In this document: in pieces, positions 22,526-30,645 of the stretch | Layout of the letters: every line of letters starts with the position of its first letter | Position numbering within the stretch: position 1 is the first letter of the stretch | NCBI RefSeq assembly: GCF_008086175.1 | Contig: NZ_VSKM01000020.1 | Span: forward strand, 1 to 32,575 | DNA from: Bizionia saleffrena | Lineage (GTDB): Bacteria; Bacteroidota; Bacteroidia; Flavobacteriales; Flavobacteriaceae | Length of the DNA: 32,575 nt | Direction of reading: 5' to 3' | Notes under the pieces: model-generated | Seen by the model: only the letters and a program-made list of their open reading frames with translations | Databases searched by the model: none | What the model was told of the DNA's origin: nothing | Made by a program: the position numbers and the translations under genes

Positions 22526-24829
22526 CTACAGCGATTTAATTTTAATTCCCGCAAAAACGGAGCGTGGCGCTCCGGGACCGTAGACATAATTGCTGTCTCG
22601 ATTTTTTCCTAAATCGAAGTCGTCTTGATAACTATTAGTAACATTTTTAACACCGCCATAAAGCTCTAAACTCGTGCTAACTTTATCTAAATTAAATGTG
22701 TAACCAGCACGTAAACTTAATTCTGTGAACGTAGGCGTTTTGTAGTATTCGTCAATAGTTTGACCTGTGTTTTCTCCTGCAACGTGTATAATATCCATAG
22801 CACCAGTATATACTAAGTTCGCACTAGCGTTAAATGTCTTAGTTGGGGTGTAAGTAAAAGTGGCATAACCGTAATCATTAGGCGTTCTTAAAAACTCTTT
22901 TTTAGCTTCTAAGCCTTCGCTGTTTTCTACGGCATCGCTAAATGCGCTAGATTGTAATGTAAACCCTGCTTCGACTTCAAAAAGGTAGTCGAAATTGGCG
23001 CGAGCTTCTAAAGTTATTCCTTTTACTGTTGCCCCACTACCGTTTCTTTTTTCATAACGATCACCAAAGCTATCCGATCCTATGGGTGCTAAATAGAAAG
23101 CATCCTTTAGGTTTGTGTAAAATCCTTCAACGGTAAAACCAGCAATTAAATGCTCGGTCGCTTTATCGTAATTTACTGAGGCTGTAAAACTGTTTGAACG
23201 TTCTTCAAATAAATCTTGATCTAAACTAATTCGTGAAATTCCACCACCTGCGAAAGCAATATGTAAATCGGTATCAAATGCTTGCGGTGCGCGAAACCCC
23301 GTTCCCCAGCCTAATCGAAATTGTGTCGTTTCTTTTAATTTGTAAAGCAGAGATAATCGCGGACTAAATACAGTGTGGTCTACTAAATTGTGCTTATCCA
23401 GCCTAAAACCAGATAAGAAATTAAGGTTTTCGGTAACATTCCAGTCGTTTTGTACAAAGGCTCCAACGTTTCTTGTGGTTTGGTCTATTAAATAATTGTA
23501 GGCATTTATCTCGTCGAAAACAGTGTCGTAAACATATTCTAATCCACCAGTAAACACGGTGCTTCCGCCTAGAAACTCATTAAAACGTTGATTGTATTGC
23601 GTGCCACCTTGGTGTGTTAATACCTCCGAAATTCCATAAGGAGGATTGGCGTAAAATGCCTGTTGTTCTATCTCATCATTGGGAATAATTCCTGTGTAAT
23701 GGTCGCGATCGGTTTTTTGTCCGCCATAATAGACTATTAAGGCGCTTTTATCGGCGTTAAAATTAATTTGATAATCTAAACTCGCCATTAAAATGTGGTG
23801 GTCGCGTTCTTCAGATTGATTTGCTAAATAGGCAGGTTTATCTACTATTTCTCCGCCGTAACGGTGTTCGAAAAGACTACTTAAACTCACTTCTAGTTTT
23901 GAGTTTTCGGTTGGTAAATAAAAGGCATTCATACCAAAAGAGTTTCCTCTTAATTCTGGTAATTCTGAAAAATTATCACCGTTTGCATCATACGCTGTAC
24001 GTTTTCTGTTACTTACAAAGAAGTTCGCTCCAGCATTATAATCCTCACTGACAACGGTAGCGTTACCGGTTATGAGACTTTGGGTAGCATCACCGTCTAT
24101 ACTTTCGTAGTTGTAATTTACACTGTAGTCATTAGATTTAGGGATTTTGGTGATAACGTTTACGGTACCGCCAATAGCGCTAGAGCCATAAAGCGCAGAT
24201 ACACCACCACGGACGACTTCTATACGCTCTATCATATTCACGGGGATTTGCTCTAATCCGTAAAGTCCAGTTAACGGACTAAAAATAGAACGTCCATTGA
24301 TTAATATTTGCGAGTAGCCACCCTGTAAACCATTCATTCTAATTTGTGTATAGTTACACGTCTGGCAGTCGGTTTCTACACGTAGTCCTGGTTGAAAACG
24401 CAGACCTTCAGAAAGATCGGTAGCGCTTACTTGCTCTAAGGTTTTACTATTAATTAAATTAACAATTACTGGGGAGTCGGTTTTGCGCTTCTCTGTGCGT
24501 GTTCCTGTAACCACAACTTCGTCTAAATCGTTTTTTTCAATTAAATCGAAAGTGATAGTCACATCGTTAGTTGTGATTTTTATGTGTTTTCTTTCTGTTC
24601 TGTAGCCCACAAACGACGCTACTAGGGTGTAGGTGCCTGAAGGTATTCCTGTTAAACTAAAAGCGCCATTCTCGTTTGTTGTACTTCCTTTATTTGTGCC
24701 TTCCAAATAAGCATTTGCAAAAATTAGTGGTTGATTTTCTGAAGAAATTTTGCCACTAATTTTATAAAATTCTTGTGCCTGTGACCCCAAAGATATAAAA
24801 GTGAATAGCAACGTGTAAATTAGTCTCAT
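22526..24829 (-). CDS. TonB-dependent outer-membrane receptor
   Basis: The 767 aa have a signal peptide (to about residue 18, GSQAQ) and a carboxypeptidase-D-like domain (about 21-100, FANAYLEGTNKGSTTNENGA). A TonB plug follows (about 105-225, with DEVVVTGTRTEKRK, MNGLQGGYSQILINGRSI, IERIEVVRGGVSALYGSSAI), then a 22-strand barrel ending in an aromatic-containing strand (SVFAGIKIKSL). A Cys-X2-Cys pair sits in the plug at VETDCQTCNYTQ. No TonB box is obvious at the N-terminus. It is the first gene on the minus strand from a shared regulatory region with the DtxR-type gene, followed by the thioredoxin-like and ABC genes. Together these suggest outer-membrane uptake of the metal complex that the ABC system imports. 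Confidence 0.92.
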   Translation of the reverse strand: MRLIYTLLFTFISLGSQAQEFYKISGKISSENQPLIFANAYLEGTNKGSTTNENGAFSLTGIPSGTYTLVASFVGYRTERKHIKITTNDVTITFDLIEKNDLDEVVVTGTRTEKRKTDSPVIVNLINSKTLEQVSATDLSEGLRFQPGLRVETDCQTCNYTQIRMNGLQGGYSQILINGRSIFSPLTGLYGLEQIPVNMIERIEVVRGGVSALYGSSAIGGTVNVITKIPKSNDYSVNYNYESIDGDATQSLITGNATVVSEDYNAGANFFVSNRKRTAYDANGDNFSELPELRGNSFGMNAFYLPTENSKLEVSLSSLFEHRYGGEIVDKPAYLANQSEERDHHILMASLDYQINFNADKSALIVYYGGQKTDRDHYTGIIPNDEIEQQAFYANPPYGISEVLTHQGGTQYNQRFNEFLGGSTVFTGGLEYVYDTVFDEINAYNYLIDQTTRNVGAFVQNDWNVTENLNFLSGFRLDKHNLVDHTVFSPRLSLLYKLKETTQFRLGWGTGFRAPQAFDTDLHIAFAGGGISRISLDQDLFEERSNSFTASVNYDKATEHLIAGFTVEGFYTNLKDAFYLAPIGSDSFGDRYEKRNGSGATVKGITLEARANFDYLFEVEAGFTLQSSAFSDAVENSEGLEAKKEFLRTPNDYGYATFTYTPTKTFNASANLVYTGAMDIIHVAGENTGQTIDEYYKTPTFTELSLRAGYTFNLDKVSTSLELYGGVKNVTNSYQDDFDLGKNRDSNYVYGPGAPRSVFAGIKIKSL

Positions 24830-24846
24830 ATTAAAATTATTTTCTG

Positions 24847-24854
24847 CAAATGTA
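24847..24854 (-). promoter_or_regulatory. -7 box of the TonB-receptor gene
   Basis: The minus strand reads TACATTTG, matching TAnnTTTG, 17 bp before the ATG. TTAG rather than TTTG sits 19 bp further up. The operator at 24862-24879 lies between the two boxes. Confidence 0.5.
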
Positions 24855-24861
24855 AACTAAT

Positions 24862-24879
24862 ATTTAGATTAGTCTAAAT
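24862..24879. promoter_or_regulatory. DtxR/MntR-type operator palindrome
   Basis: ATTTAGATTAGTCTAAAT has perfect 7-bp arms around TTAG. It resembles DtxR-family operators (TTAG..CTAA). An additional ATTTAGA half-site is at 24884-24890. It lies between the divergent regulator and receptor genes and within or beside both promoters. Metal-loaded regulator binding here would repress both. Confidence 0.8.
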
Positions 24880-24902
24880 TTATATTTAGATTTTTATATG
24901 TG

Positions 24903-24910
24903 TATATTTG
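24903..24910 (+). promoter_or_regulatory. -7 box of the DtxR-type regulator gene
   Basis: TATATTTG matches TAnnTTTG. It is located downstream of a possible ATG at 24898, which shows that the start at 24928 is the right one. No TTTG is at the ideal upstream distance. Confidence 0.55.
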
Positions 24911-24927
24911 TAAATCACACGCTATCT

Positions 24928-25584
24928 ATGATTACATTAACAGAAGAAAACTATATTAAAGCTATTTATCATTTGGGTAAATATGGCAAGGCAATGGTAA
25001 ACACCAATGCTATAGCCGAAGCACTAGAGACAAAGGCATCGTCTGTTACCGATATGGTTAAAAAACTCTCGGAGAAAGAATATCTTAACTATAAAAAATA
25101 TCAAGGTGTTGTATTAACCGAGAAAGGGAAACACATTGCCGTAAATATTGTTAGAAAGCATCGATTATGGGAAGTGTTTTTAGTTGAAAAACTTAATTTT
25201 ACATGGGATGAAGTGCACGAGGTAGCCGAACATTTGGAACATATTCGTTCTGAGAAATTGATTAACGAGTTGGATGCTTTTTTAGAATTCCCCTCGTATG
25301 ATCCGCACGGCGATCCGATTCCTGATAAAAATGGAAATTTTAAAAACATTGATAAAATAGCGTTATCTCAATCTGAAATTAGTCACATTTATACCTGTGT
25401 GGGCGTAAAAGATACGTCGTCTCATTTTTTAAAATACTTAGATGGTAACAAAATTGGGTTGGGCACCATTATTGAAGTCCTCCATAAAGAACCTTTTGAT
25501 AATTCTGTAAAAATAAAATTTAATGCGACCGAAATGGTAGTGTCGCAAAACGTTGCTAAAAATTTATTTTTAAAAGAAGTTTAA
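24928..25584 (+). CDS. DtxR/MntR-family metal-dependent repressor
   Basis: The 218 aa (start MITLTEENYIKAIYHLG) have a winged helix (about 1-70, ALETKASSVTDMVKKLSEKEYL, YQGVVLTEKG), a dimerisation and metal domain (71-135) and a C-terminal SH3/FeoA-like domain (about 145-218). Candidate ligands are H78 and E82 and the E101-x-x-E104-H105 set, which corresponds to Glu99, Glu102 and His103 of MntR; DtxR has Cys at the first place, so Mn is favoured. Residue 8 is Asn where MntR has Asp. I reject the ATG ten codons upstream because a -7 box lies between. Probably autoregulated and a repressor of the uptake genes. Close to MntR, IdeR or TroR; the metal is not proven. Confidence 0.92.
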   Translation: MITLTEENYIKAIYHLGKYGKAMVNTNAIAEALETKASSVTDMVKKLSEKEYLNYKKYQGVVLTEKGKHIAVNIVRKHRLWEVFLVEKLNFTWDEVHEVAEHLEHIRSEKLINELDAFLEFPSYDPHGDPIPDKNGNFKNIDKIALSQSEISHIYTCVGVKDTSSHFLKYLDGNKIGLGTIIEVLHKEPFDNSVKIKFNATEMVVSQNVAKNLFLKEV

Positions 25585-25597
25585 AATACATACCGCT

Positions 25598-26026
25598 ATG
25601 AAATCATTACTTTTTGTTATTGCGCTTTTATTTTCAGTTGGGCTTTTTGCTCAGGATAGTACCGATACTACTGTAAAAGCACCTGTTATAATTACAAAAC
25701 TCCCCATACAAAAAACAGCAACTTTAAAAGGGGTTACTATAAAATTTGTTAGTGTGGTTTCTGATTCGCGTTGTCCTAAAAACGTGAATTGTATTTGGGC
25801 TGGTGAAGTTGTTCTTTTAGTTGACGTGCAACACGGAGGTAATAAAGCGGAGGCAAAAACAATAACCATTGGTTTTAAAAGAAACCCAACGGGTCAAGAA
25901 ACCGATATCATTTTTAAAGATGAATCCCTTACGATACAAGCGATGAACGTATCACCATATCCCGAATATGGGGTTGAGGTAAACGCTTCAGATTATGTTT
26001 TGCTTTTGGACGTTGAGGCGTATTAA
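25598..26026 (+). CDS. Small secreted protein, unrecognised
   Basis: The 142 aa begin with a signal peptide (MKSLLFVIALLFSVGLFAQ, cleavage near residue 19). The mature part has the line DSRCPKNVNCIWAGEVVLLVDV, a Cys pair followed by a WAG motif seen in small secreted beta-rich bacterial proteins of unknown role. It ends at YVLLLDVEAY. It starts 13 bp after the regulator and is probably co-transcribed with it. No function can be named, though the position in the metal block hints at an envelope role. Confidence 0.8.
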   Translation: MKSLLFVIALLFSVGLFAQDSTDTTVKAPVIITKLPIQKTATLKGVTIKFVSVVSDSRCPKNVNCIWAGEVVLLVDVQHGGNKAEAKTITIGFKRNPTGQETDIIFKDESLTIQAMNVSPYPEYGVEVNASDYVLLLDVEAY

Positions 26027-26073
26027 CCTCAGGCTTTACAAGAGTTAAGAAATGCTAGGACAATAGGGAAAGT

Positions 26074-27172
26074 ATGCCTAATTTAAGGTTTTTTTTCTTG
26101 GTTTTTTCAATAACGGTCTCTTCTCAGAATTTAGTGTTGAACCCTAGTTTTGAAGAGGCGAGGAGATGTACAGAATTGGTTGGAAATTTTGATGCGAATG
26201 TTTCCTTTTGGTCTTCTCCAACTTATGGCTCTACAGATTTATTTAACTCGTGTTCTGAAAGAGAAACGGGCATTCCTTATAACTAGAACGGATTTCAGGA
26301 AACACTATTTGGTAACAAATATGCAGGTTTTTATTTGTATACTGATGACGACTATCGCGAATACATACAAGGCGAGCTAATGCATGCTTTAGAACCAGGT
26401 GTGGAGTATACAGTGACCTTTTATATTAACTTGGCTGAAAATTCCGATTTTGTTATTAAAGATATTGGTTTTCTTATGTCTGCAGAACAACTCAAAGTCG
26501 CTGTTTTTACGGGGCTTTCTAAAAAATTATTAAAGAAGATGGGTGTTGCAGATTATTCAATTCATAATTTTGATAGTAGCGCGTATTACGATAATAAAAC
26601 GGACTGGGTTCGACTTGAAAAGATTTTTATGCCAAGGGTTATGAGACGTTTGTTATTATTAGAAATTTTAAAAAGAATTCAAAAACGGATAAACGCCTCG
26701 TAGTCGATAAGAGTAAATTTGATATGTCTTATTATTATATTGATTTCATCACCATTGAAAGGAAAGCAGTGGGTGTAGTGAACGCAGCTAAGAGTAAAGA
26801 ACTATTAGAAAAAGTGACTAAAAGCCCCTAGAATTAGATTTAAACAAAGATTACGTATTTAAAAATGTTGTTTTCGATTTCAATAGTTTCGAATTGTTGG
26901 ATATGGCCAAATCGGAAATAGCCGGAGTTTATCAGTATCTAAATGAAAATGATGAGACTAAAATTATAATTTCTGGCTATACTGATACTGTTGGAACTGC
27001 TGTTTTCAATCAAGACCTTTCAGTAAAAAGAGCATATTCAGTTGCTGAATTTTTAAGATTGAGTAAAGAGAGAATCCATTCTATTGGATACGGTAATTCT
27101 ATGCCGATCATTAATAACGACACACAGGAAGGTCGTAATAGAAATAGAAGAGTCGAGTTTAAGATTGAGTGA
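26074..27172 (+). pseudogene. OmpA-family outer-membrane protein gene, decayed
   Basis: Three frames together code for one protein of about 365 residues. Segment 1 (26074 on, frame 1) has a signal-like start, NLVLNPSFEEA and a TAG at 26284-26286, after which the same frame continues with NGFQETLFGNKYAGFYLY. Near 26634-26637 one A is missing (CCAAGGG for CCAAAGGG), and the reading continues one frame back with GYETFVIIRNF. At 26825-26831 one base of a C run is missing: AGCCCCTAG gives a stop, while frame 2 continues LELDLNKDYVFKN. The OmpA peptidoglycan-binding domain follows (FDFNSFELLD, ISGYTDTVGTAVFNQDLS, GRNRNRRVEFKI, to 27172). So there are one nonsense change and two single-base deletions, and each piece still has its family features. 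A sequencing error could explain a deletion but hardly all three. Confidence 0.85.
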
Positions 27173-27218
27173 AATAATTAAGTTTAACTGACTTATTTAA
27201 ATGGTTCACATTAAGTTC

Positions 27219-27353
27219 TTAATGACAACCACCACATTCATCTGTGCCACACGCTTTTTTCGATTTCTTTTTCCAGAAAAACTTCTTAATTAAAAAAGCA
27301 AGTGCTAAAGCTAGAATGCTAAAAGCGAGTATGTTTTGAATTAGTGCGTTCAT
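27219..27353 (-). CDS. FeoB-associated Cys-rich small membrane protein
   Basis: A 44-aa ORF: MNALIQNILAFSILALALAF forms a single membrane helix, then basic KKFFWKKKSKKA, ending with Cys-rich CGTDECGGCH before TAA. Proteins of this plan (helix, lysines, C-x4-C-x2-C) are found next to feoB in many Bacteroidota and Firmicutes and are thought to help ferrous-iron uptake. It starts 49 bp after feoB on the same strand and likely belongs to the feo operon. It is too short for standard ORF cut-offs. Confidence 0.85.
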   Translation of the reverse strand: MNALIQNILAFSILALALAFLIKKFFWKKKSKKACGTDECGGCH

Positions 27354-27372
27354 AAAAGTATTTAGTTTACTC

Positions 27373-27390
27373 TACGACTGCTTAGTCGTA
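27373..27390. other. Hairpin between feoB and the 44-aa gene
   Basis: TACGACT (27373-27379) and AGTCGTA (27384-27390) are perfect arms around GCTT. There is no T run on the transcribed side, so this is more likely an RNA-processing or attenuating hairpin than a full terminator. Confidence 0.4.
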
Positions 27391-27402
27391 CGTATTACAA
27401 AA

Positions 27403-29502
27403 TCATTTCAGTAATTGGTAGGCAATTAAAGCAACAACGTAAGCAAACCCCGTCATTACTACCAATTGTAATATTGGCCACTTCCAACTGTTGGTTTCAC
27501 GTTTTACCACGGCCAAAGTACCCATACATTGCATCGCAAAGGCATAAAATAGAAGTAGAGAAACACCAGAGGCGAAATTAAATAAAGGACCACCCAGAAT
27601 TGGGTTCACTTCACCAGCCATTCTGTTTTTTATAGTATCTTCATCGTCGTTACCAACGCTATAGATAGTAGCGAGGGTGCCCACAAAGACCTCACGGGCA
27701 GCAAACGAACTTATTAAGGCGATACCAATTTTCCAGTCGTAACCTAGAGGTCTAATAGCAGGTTCTATGGCGCGACCTGTTATACCAATAAAAGAATGTT
27801 CTAATTTATAAGACCCGATTTTTTGTTGGAATTCGTCTTCGGTTAAGTCTTGAGAAGCGTATTCTTTGGTCATTATTTCCTCTGCATTATTAAATTCTTT
27901 ACCAGGGCCATAAGAGGCTAAGAACCACAATACAATAGAGATGGCTAAAATAATTTTACCGGCTCCAAAAATAAAAGATTTTGTTTTTTCGACAACCGTT
28001 AATGCAACGTTTTTAAGTAAAGGGAGTTTGTAGTTTGGCATCTCCACTACAAAGAAGGTTTTACTCTTAATTTTTAATATTTTATCTAAGATATAGGCAG
28101 AAACAATTGCGGCCGTAAATCCTATAAGATAGAGTAGCATAAGTGTTAGTGCCTGATAACTTAAGCCTAAAATACGTCCTTCAGGAATGACTAACGATAT
28201 AATAATGAGGTAGACTGGTAAACGTGCCGAACACGTTGTAAACGGGGTGACTAAAATAGTAATTAGGCGTTCTTTCCAGTTTTCAATATTTCTAGTTGCC
28301 ATTATTGCAGGAATAGCACAAGCGGTTCCTGATATTAACGGGACAACACTCTTGCCGCTAAGACCAAAACGTCTCATTATTCTATCCATTAAAAATACCA
28401 CCCGGCTCATATAGCCGCTTTCTTCTAGAATGGCGATAAATAAAAATAGAAAGGCTATTTGCGGAATAAAGATAACAATACCGCCTAAGCCAGGAATAAT
28501 ACCTTCGGCTATTAAATTGGTAAGTGCGCCTCCAGGAAGTGAGTTTTTTATCCACTCGCTTAATGAAGCAAACGCGCTATCGATAAAGTCCATAGGCACG
28601 CTCGACCAATCGTAAATAGCTTGAAAAATAGTTAATAGAATAAACATAAATATAACGTAACCCCAAACTTTGTGCGTCAATATGCGGTCTAAACGATAAC
28701 GTAAATCTTTAGCCTGAGAAACATCTATATCTTGTCCTTTTTTTAAGACGTTATTTATAAACTGATACCGTTTAATCGTCTCTTTTTGTTGGAGGCGTTT
28801 TAGGTCACCTTCAGATTTTGTTTTAAAACCATTAATGGCTTCAATTTCTTGTCTAGTAGTTTTTCCGAAGTTTACATCTTGCGTAATTACCAGCCACAAT
28901 TTATACAGTAGTTGATTAGGAAACGCTTTACGCAGTTTATTAAAATAATCGACATCAATTTCCGAAGCGTTTAAACAGCATTCAGTAGAGAGGTCTTTAT
29001 AATTAATTATTAATTGCTTTAAATTATCTATCCCTTGTTTTTTTCGCGTACTAACGAGGGCGATTTTTGTTTTGAGTTGTTTTTCTAAATAATCGATATC
29101 TAACGAAATACCTTTATATTTCATTCTATCGGCCATATTAATGACCAATAGCGACGGGATTTCTAAATCTTTAATTTGCGTAAAAAGAAGAAGGTTTCGT
29201 TTTAAATTTTCGACATCACTCACCACAACAGCAACATCGGGGAAATCTTTATCGTTTTTATTTAAAAGCAGTTCTATAACGACGTTTTCATCTAAAGAGG
29301 ACGCGTTTAAACTGTAAGTACCGGGTAAATCGATAATATGAGCTTTAAGCCCACGCGGTAGCTTGCAGATTCCTTCTTTTTTTTCGACGGTAATACCTGG
29401 ATAATTCCCAACTTTCTGGTTTAAACCTGTTAAAGCATTAAACACAGAGGTTTTACCGGTATTGGGATTGCCTATTAAAGCGACATTGATCTGCTTACTC
29501 AT
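27403..29502 (-). CDS. feoB: Ferrous iron transport protein B
   Basis: The 699 aa have an N-terminal G domain with GNPNTGKTSVFN (G1, 11-22), G2 (GITVEKKEG), DLPGTYSL (G3, about 58-65), NMAD (G4) and a GDI-like linker. The membrane part (about 280-699) holds the two nucleoside-gate repeats FIPQIAFLFLFIAILEESGYMSRVVFLMDR and LISGTACAIPAIMATR, with conserved Cys in CAIPA and CSARLPVY. It imports Fe2+ through the inner membrane. Its ATG overlaps the feoA stop (ATGA-type), a coupled operon. Confidence 0.97.
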   Translation of the reverse strand: MSKQINVALIGNPNTGKTSVFNALTGLNQKVGNYPGITVEKKEGICKLPRGLKAHIIDLPGTYSLNASSLDENVVIELLLNKNDKDFPDVAVVVSDVENLKRNLLLFTQIKDLEIPSLLVINMADRMKYKGISLDIDYLEKQLKTKIALVSTRKKQGIDNLKQLIINYKDLSTECCLNASEIDVDYFNKLRKAFPNQLLYKLWLVITQDVNFGKTTRQEIEAINGFKTKSEGDLKRLQQKETIKRYQFINNVLKKGQDIDVSQAKDLRYRLDRILTHKVWGYVIFMFILLTIFQAIYDWSSVPMDFIDSAFASLSEWIKNSLPGGALTNLIAEGIIPGLGGIVIFIPQIAFLFLFIAILEESGYMSRVVFLMDRIMRRFGLSGKSVVPLISGTACAIPAIMATRNIENWKERLITILVTPFTTCSARLPVYLIIISLVIPEGRILGLSYQALTLMLLYLIGFTAAIVSAYILDKILKIKSKTFFVVEMPNYKLPLLKNVALTVVEKTKSFIFGAGKIILAISIVLWFLASYGPGKEFNNAEEIMTKEYASQDLTEDEFQQKIGSYKLEHSFIGITGRAIEPAIRPLGYDWKIGIALISSFAAREVFVGTLATIYSVGNDDEDTIKNRMAGEVNPILGGPLFNFASGVSLLLFYAFAMQCMGTLAVVKRETNSWKWPILQLVVMTGFAYVVALIAYQLLK

Positions 29503-29732
29503 TAACCTATTTTTTCAATTAATATATGCAGAGCAGTCTCTTTTCTAATTGCTAGATGGCTGCCATTAATATTTAAATACATGGGGTCTGCAAAAGGCGC
29601 GACTTGCACAAGCATAACATCGTTGCCAGGTAAACAGCCCATTTCTAATAGTTTTAATGGAATGTGAACCGATGAGACATCGACTATTATGGCTTTTTCT
29701 CCGCGTTTAAGATGTGCTATTGTTAGTTGCAA
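29502..29732 (-). CDS. feoA: FeoA-type small protein
   Basis: The 76-aa SH3-like protein begins QLTIAHLKRGEKAIIVD and contains MGCLPGNDVMLVQVAPFADP and LAIRKETALHILIE. The start codon is TTG; no ATG is available upstream. FeoA binds and tunes FeoB. It precedes feoB with a 1-base overlap. The DtxR-type half-operator at 29737-29743 is 5 bp upstream of the start. Confidence 0.92.
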   Translation of the reverse strand: MQLTIAHLKRGEKAIIVDVSSVHIPLKLLEMGCLPGNDVMLVQVAPFADPMYLNINGSHLAIRKETALHILIEKIG

Positions 29733-29736
29733 GCTT

Positions 29737-29766
29737 ATTTAGATTGATTTTAAAGAAGCAAAAGTA
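29737..29766 (-). promoter_or_regulatory. feo operon promoter with operator half-site
   Basis: The minus strand has TACTTTTG (complement of 29759-29766), a TAnnTTTG match. ATTTAGA at 29737-29743, continuing ATTTAGATT as in the operator at 24862, lies between the -7 box and the start. The second arm is degenerate. Metal-dependent repression of feoAB is plausible. Confidence 0.5.
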
Positions 29767-29808
29767 AGTGAAAAAAGGACACTAAAAAAAATTGTAGCTT
29801 AAAAACTG

Positions 29809-30480
29809 CTATTTATATTCTTTTTTTAACGTTTTTATATCATTTAAAAGTTCAGAAATGGCTTCCGGGTTGGTACCATCATAGAAGCCGCGAATTTGAC
29901 GTTTTTTATCGATAAGCATAAAGTTTTCGGTATGAATCATGTCGTACTTATCGCCATTACCATCGCTTTTTACGGCTAAGTAGCTTTTTCTAGCCAGTTC
30001 GTAAATTTGCTTTTTATCTCCGGTAACTAGGTTCCATTTTTTATCATTAACCCCTTTTTGTAGTGCGTACTTTTTTAATTGTGCAACGCTGTCAATAACA
30101 GGGGTAACAGAGTGCGATAATAACTTAACCTCATCGTCGGTAATAATTTCTTTCTGAATCGCTAGCATATGATCTGTCATAATCGGACAAATCGTCTGGC
30201 ACGTAGTGAAAAAGAAATCGGCAACGTAAATTTTATCTTTATAATCGTTTTGAGTAATTGTTTTTCCGTTTTGGTTCGTGAGACTAAAATCGGCAATTTT
30301 ATGGTATTTTTTAACGTACTGAATAGTGCTATCTACAAGGGTTGTATCGACTTGACTGGGTTGGTAAATAGGTAGCGGTTTTTCGACATTTAAAACAGAA
30401 TAAATAATAGCAATGATAACCGCGCATAATATTCCGAAACCGATGGCGAACTTTTTATAGCCCTTAAAAAAATCTAACAT
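29809..30480 (-). CDS. SCO1/SenC-family copper chaperone
   Basis: The 223 aa (start MLDFFKGYKKFAIGF) have one N-terminal membrane anchor (about 10-30) and a thioredoxin fold with CQTIC (C94 and C98, the CX3C copper site) in FFFTTCQTICPIMTDHM, and MIHTENFMLIDKK with the conserved His. SCO proteins insert or reduce copper for cytochrome oxidase. I use the ATG at 30480, because a -7 box TATTTTTG (30506-30513, minus strand) overlaps the longer TTG start at 30516. It stands alone on the minus strand between feo and rseP. Confidence 0.92.
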   Translation of the reverse strand: MLDFFKGYKKFAIGFGILCAVIIAIIYSVLNVEKPLPIYQPSQVDTTLVDSTIQYVKKYHKIADFSLTNQNGKTITQNDYKDKIYVADFFFTTCQTICPIMTDHMLAIQKEIITDDEVKLLSHSVTPVIDSVAQLKKYALQKGVNDKKWNLVTGDKKQIYELARKSYLAVKSDGNGDKYDMIHTENFMLIDKKRQIRGFYDGTNPEAISELLNDIKTLKKEYK

Positions 30481-30505
30481 TTTAAAACGTTCTGAAAGTG
30501 AAGTA

Positions 30506-30513
30506 CAAAAATA
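30506..30513 (-). promoter_or_regulatory. -7 box of the SCO1-like gene
   Basis: The minus strand reads TATTTTTG, matching TAnnTTTG, 25 bp before the ATG at 30480. It falls within the first codons of the longer ORF, which decides the start. No good -33 box is seen at 19 bp. Confidence 0.5.
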
Positions 30514-30607
30514 CAATGAAAAAGAGAGTCTTCATGGGTTTTTGGCTTATATATTGCTATTTGGTAAAGCAAAGCAATAATCGCTTTTTAAACTAAGCCT
30601 AAATACT

Positions 30608-30615
30608 TACTTTTG
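30608..30615 (+). promoter_or_regulatory. -7 box of the RseP gene
   Basis: TACTTTTG matches TAnnTTTG, 30 bp before the ATG at 30646. TTTT (30585-30588) sits at the -33 position with 19-bp spacing. Confidence 0.5.
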
Positions 30616-30645
30616 GGCGTTATAAAAATGAATATATAAGAATAC

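Noticed and set aside
24898-24927. Ten-codon N-terminal extension of the DtxR-type regulator
   Set aside because: A TATATTTG -7 box lies inside it and the family N-terminus begins at the later ATG.
26150-26380. 76-aa ORF overlapping the OmpA pseudogene
   Set aside because: Out of frame with the family reading; the family motifs are in the other frames.
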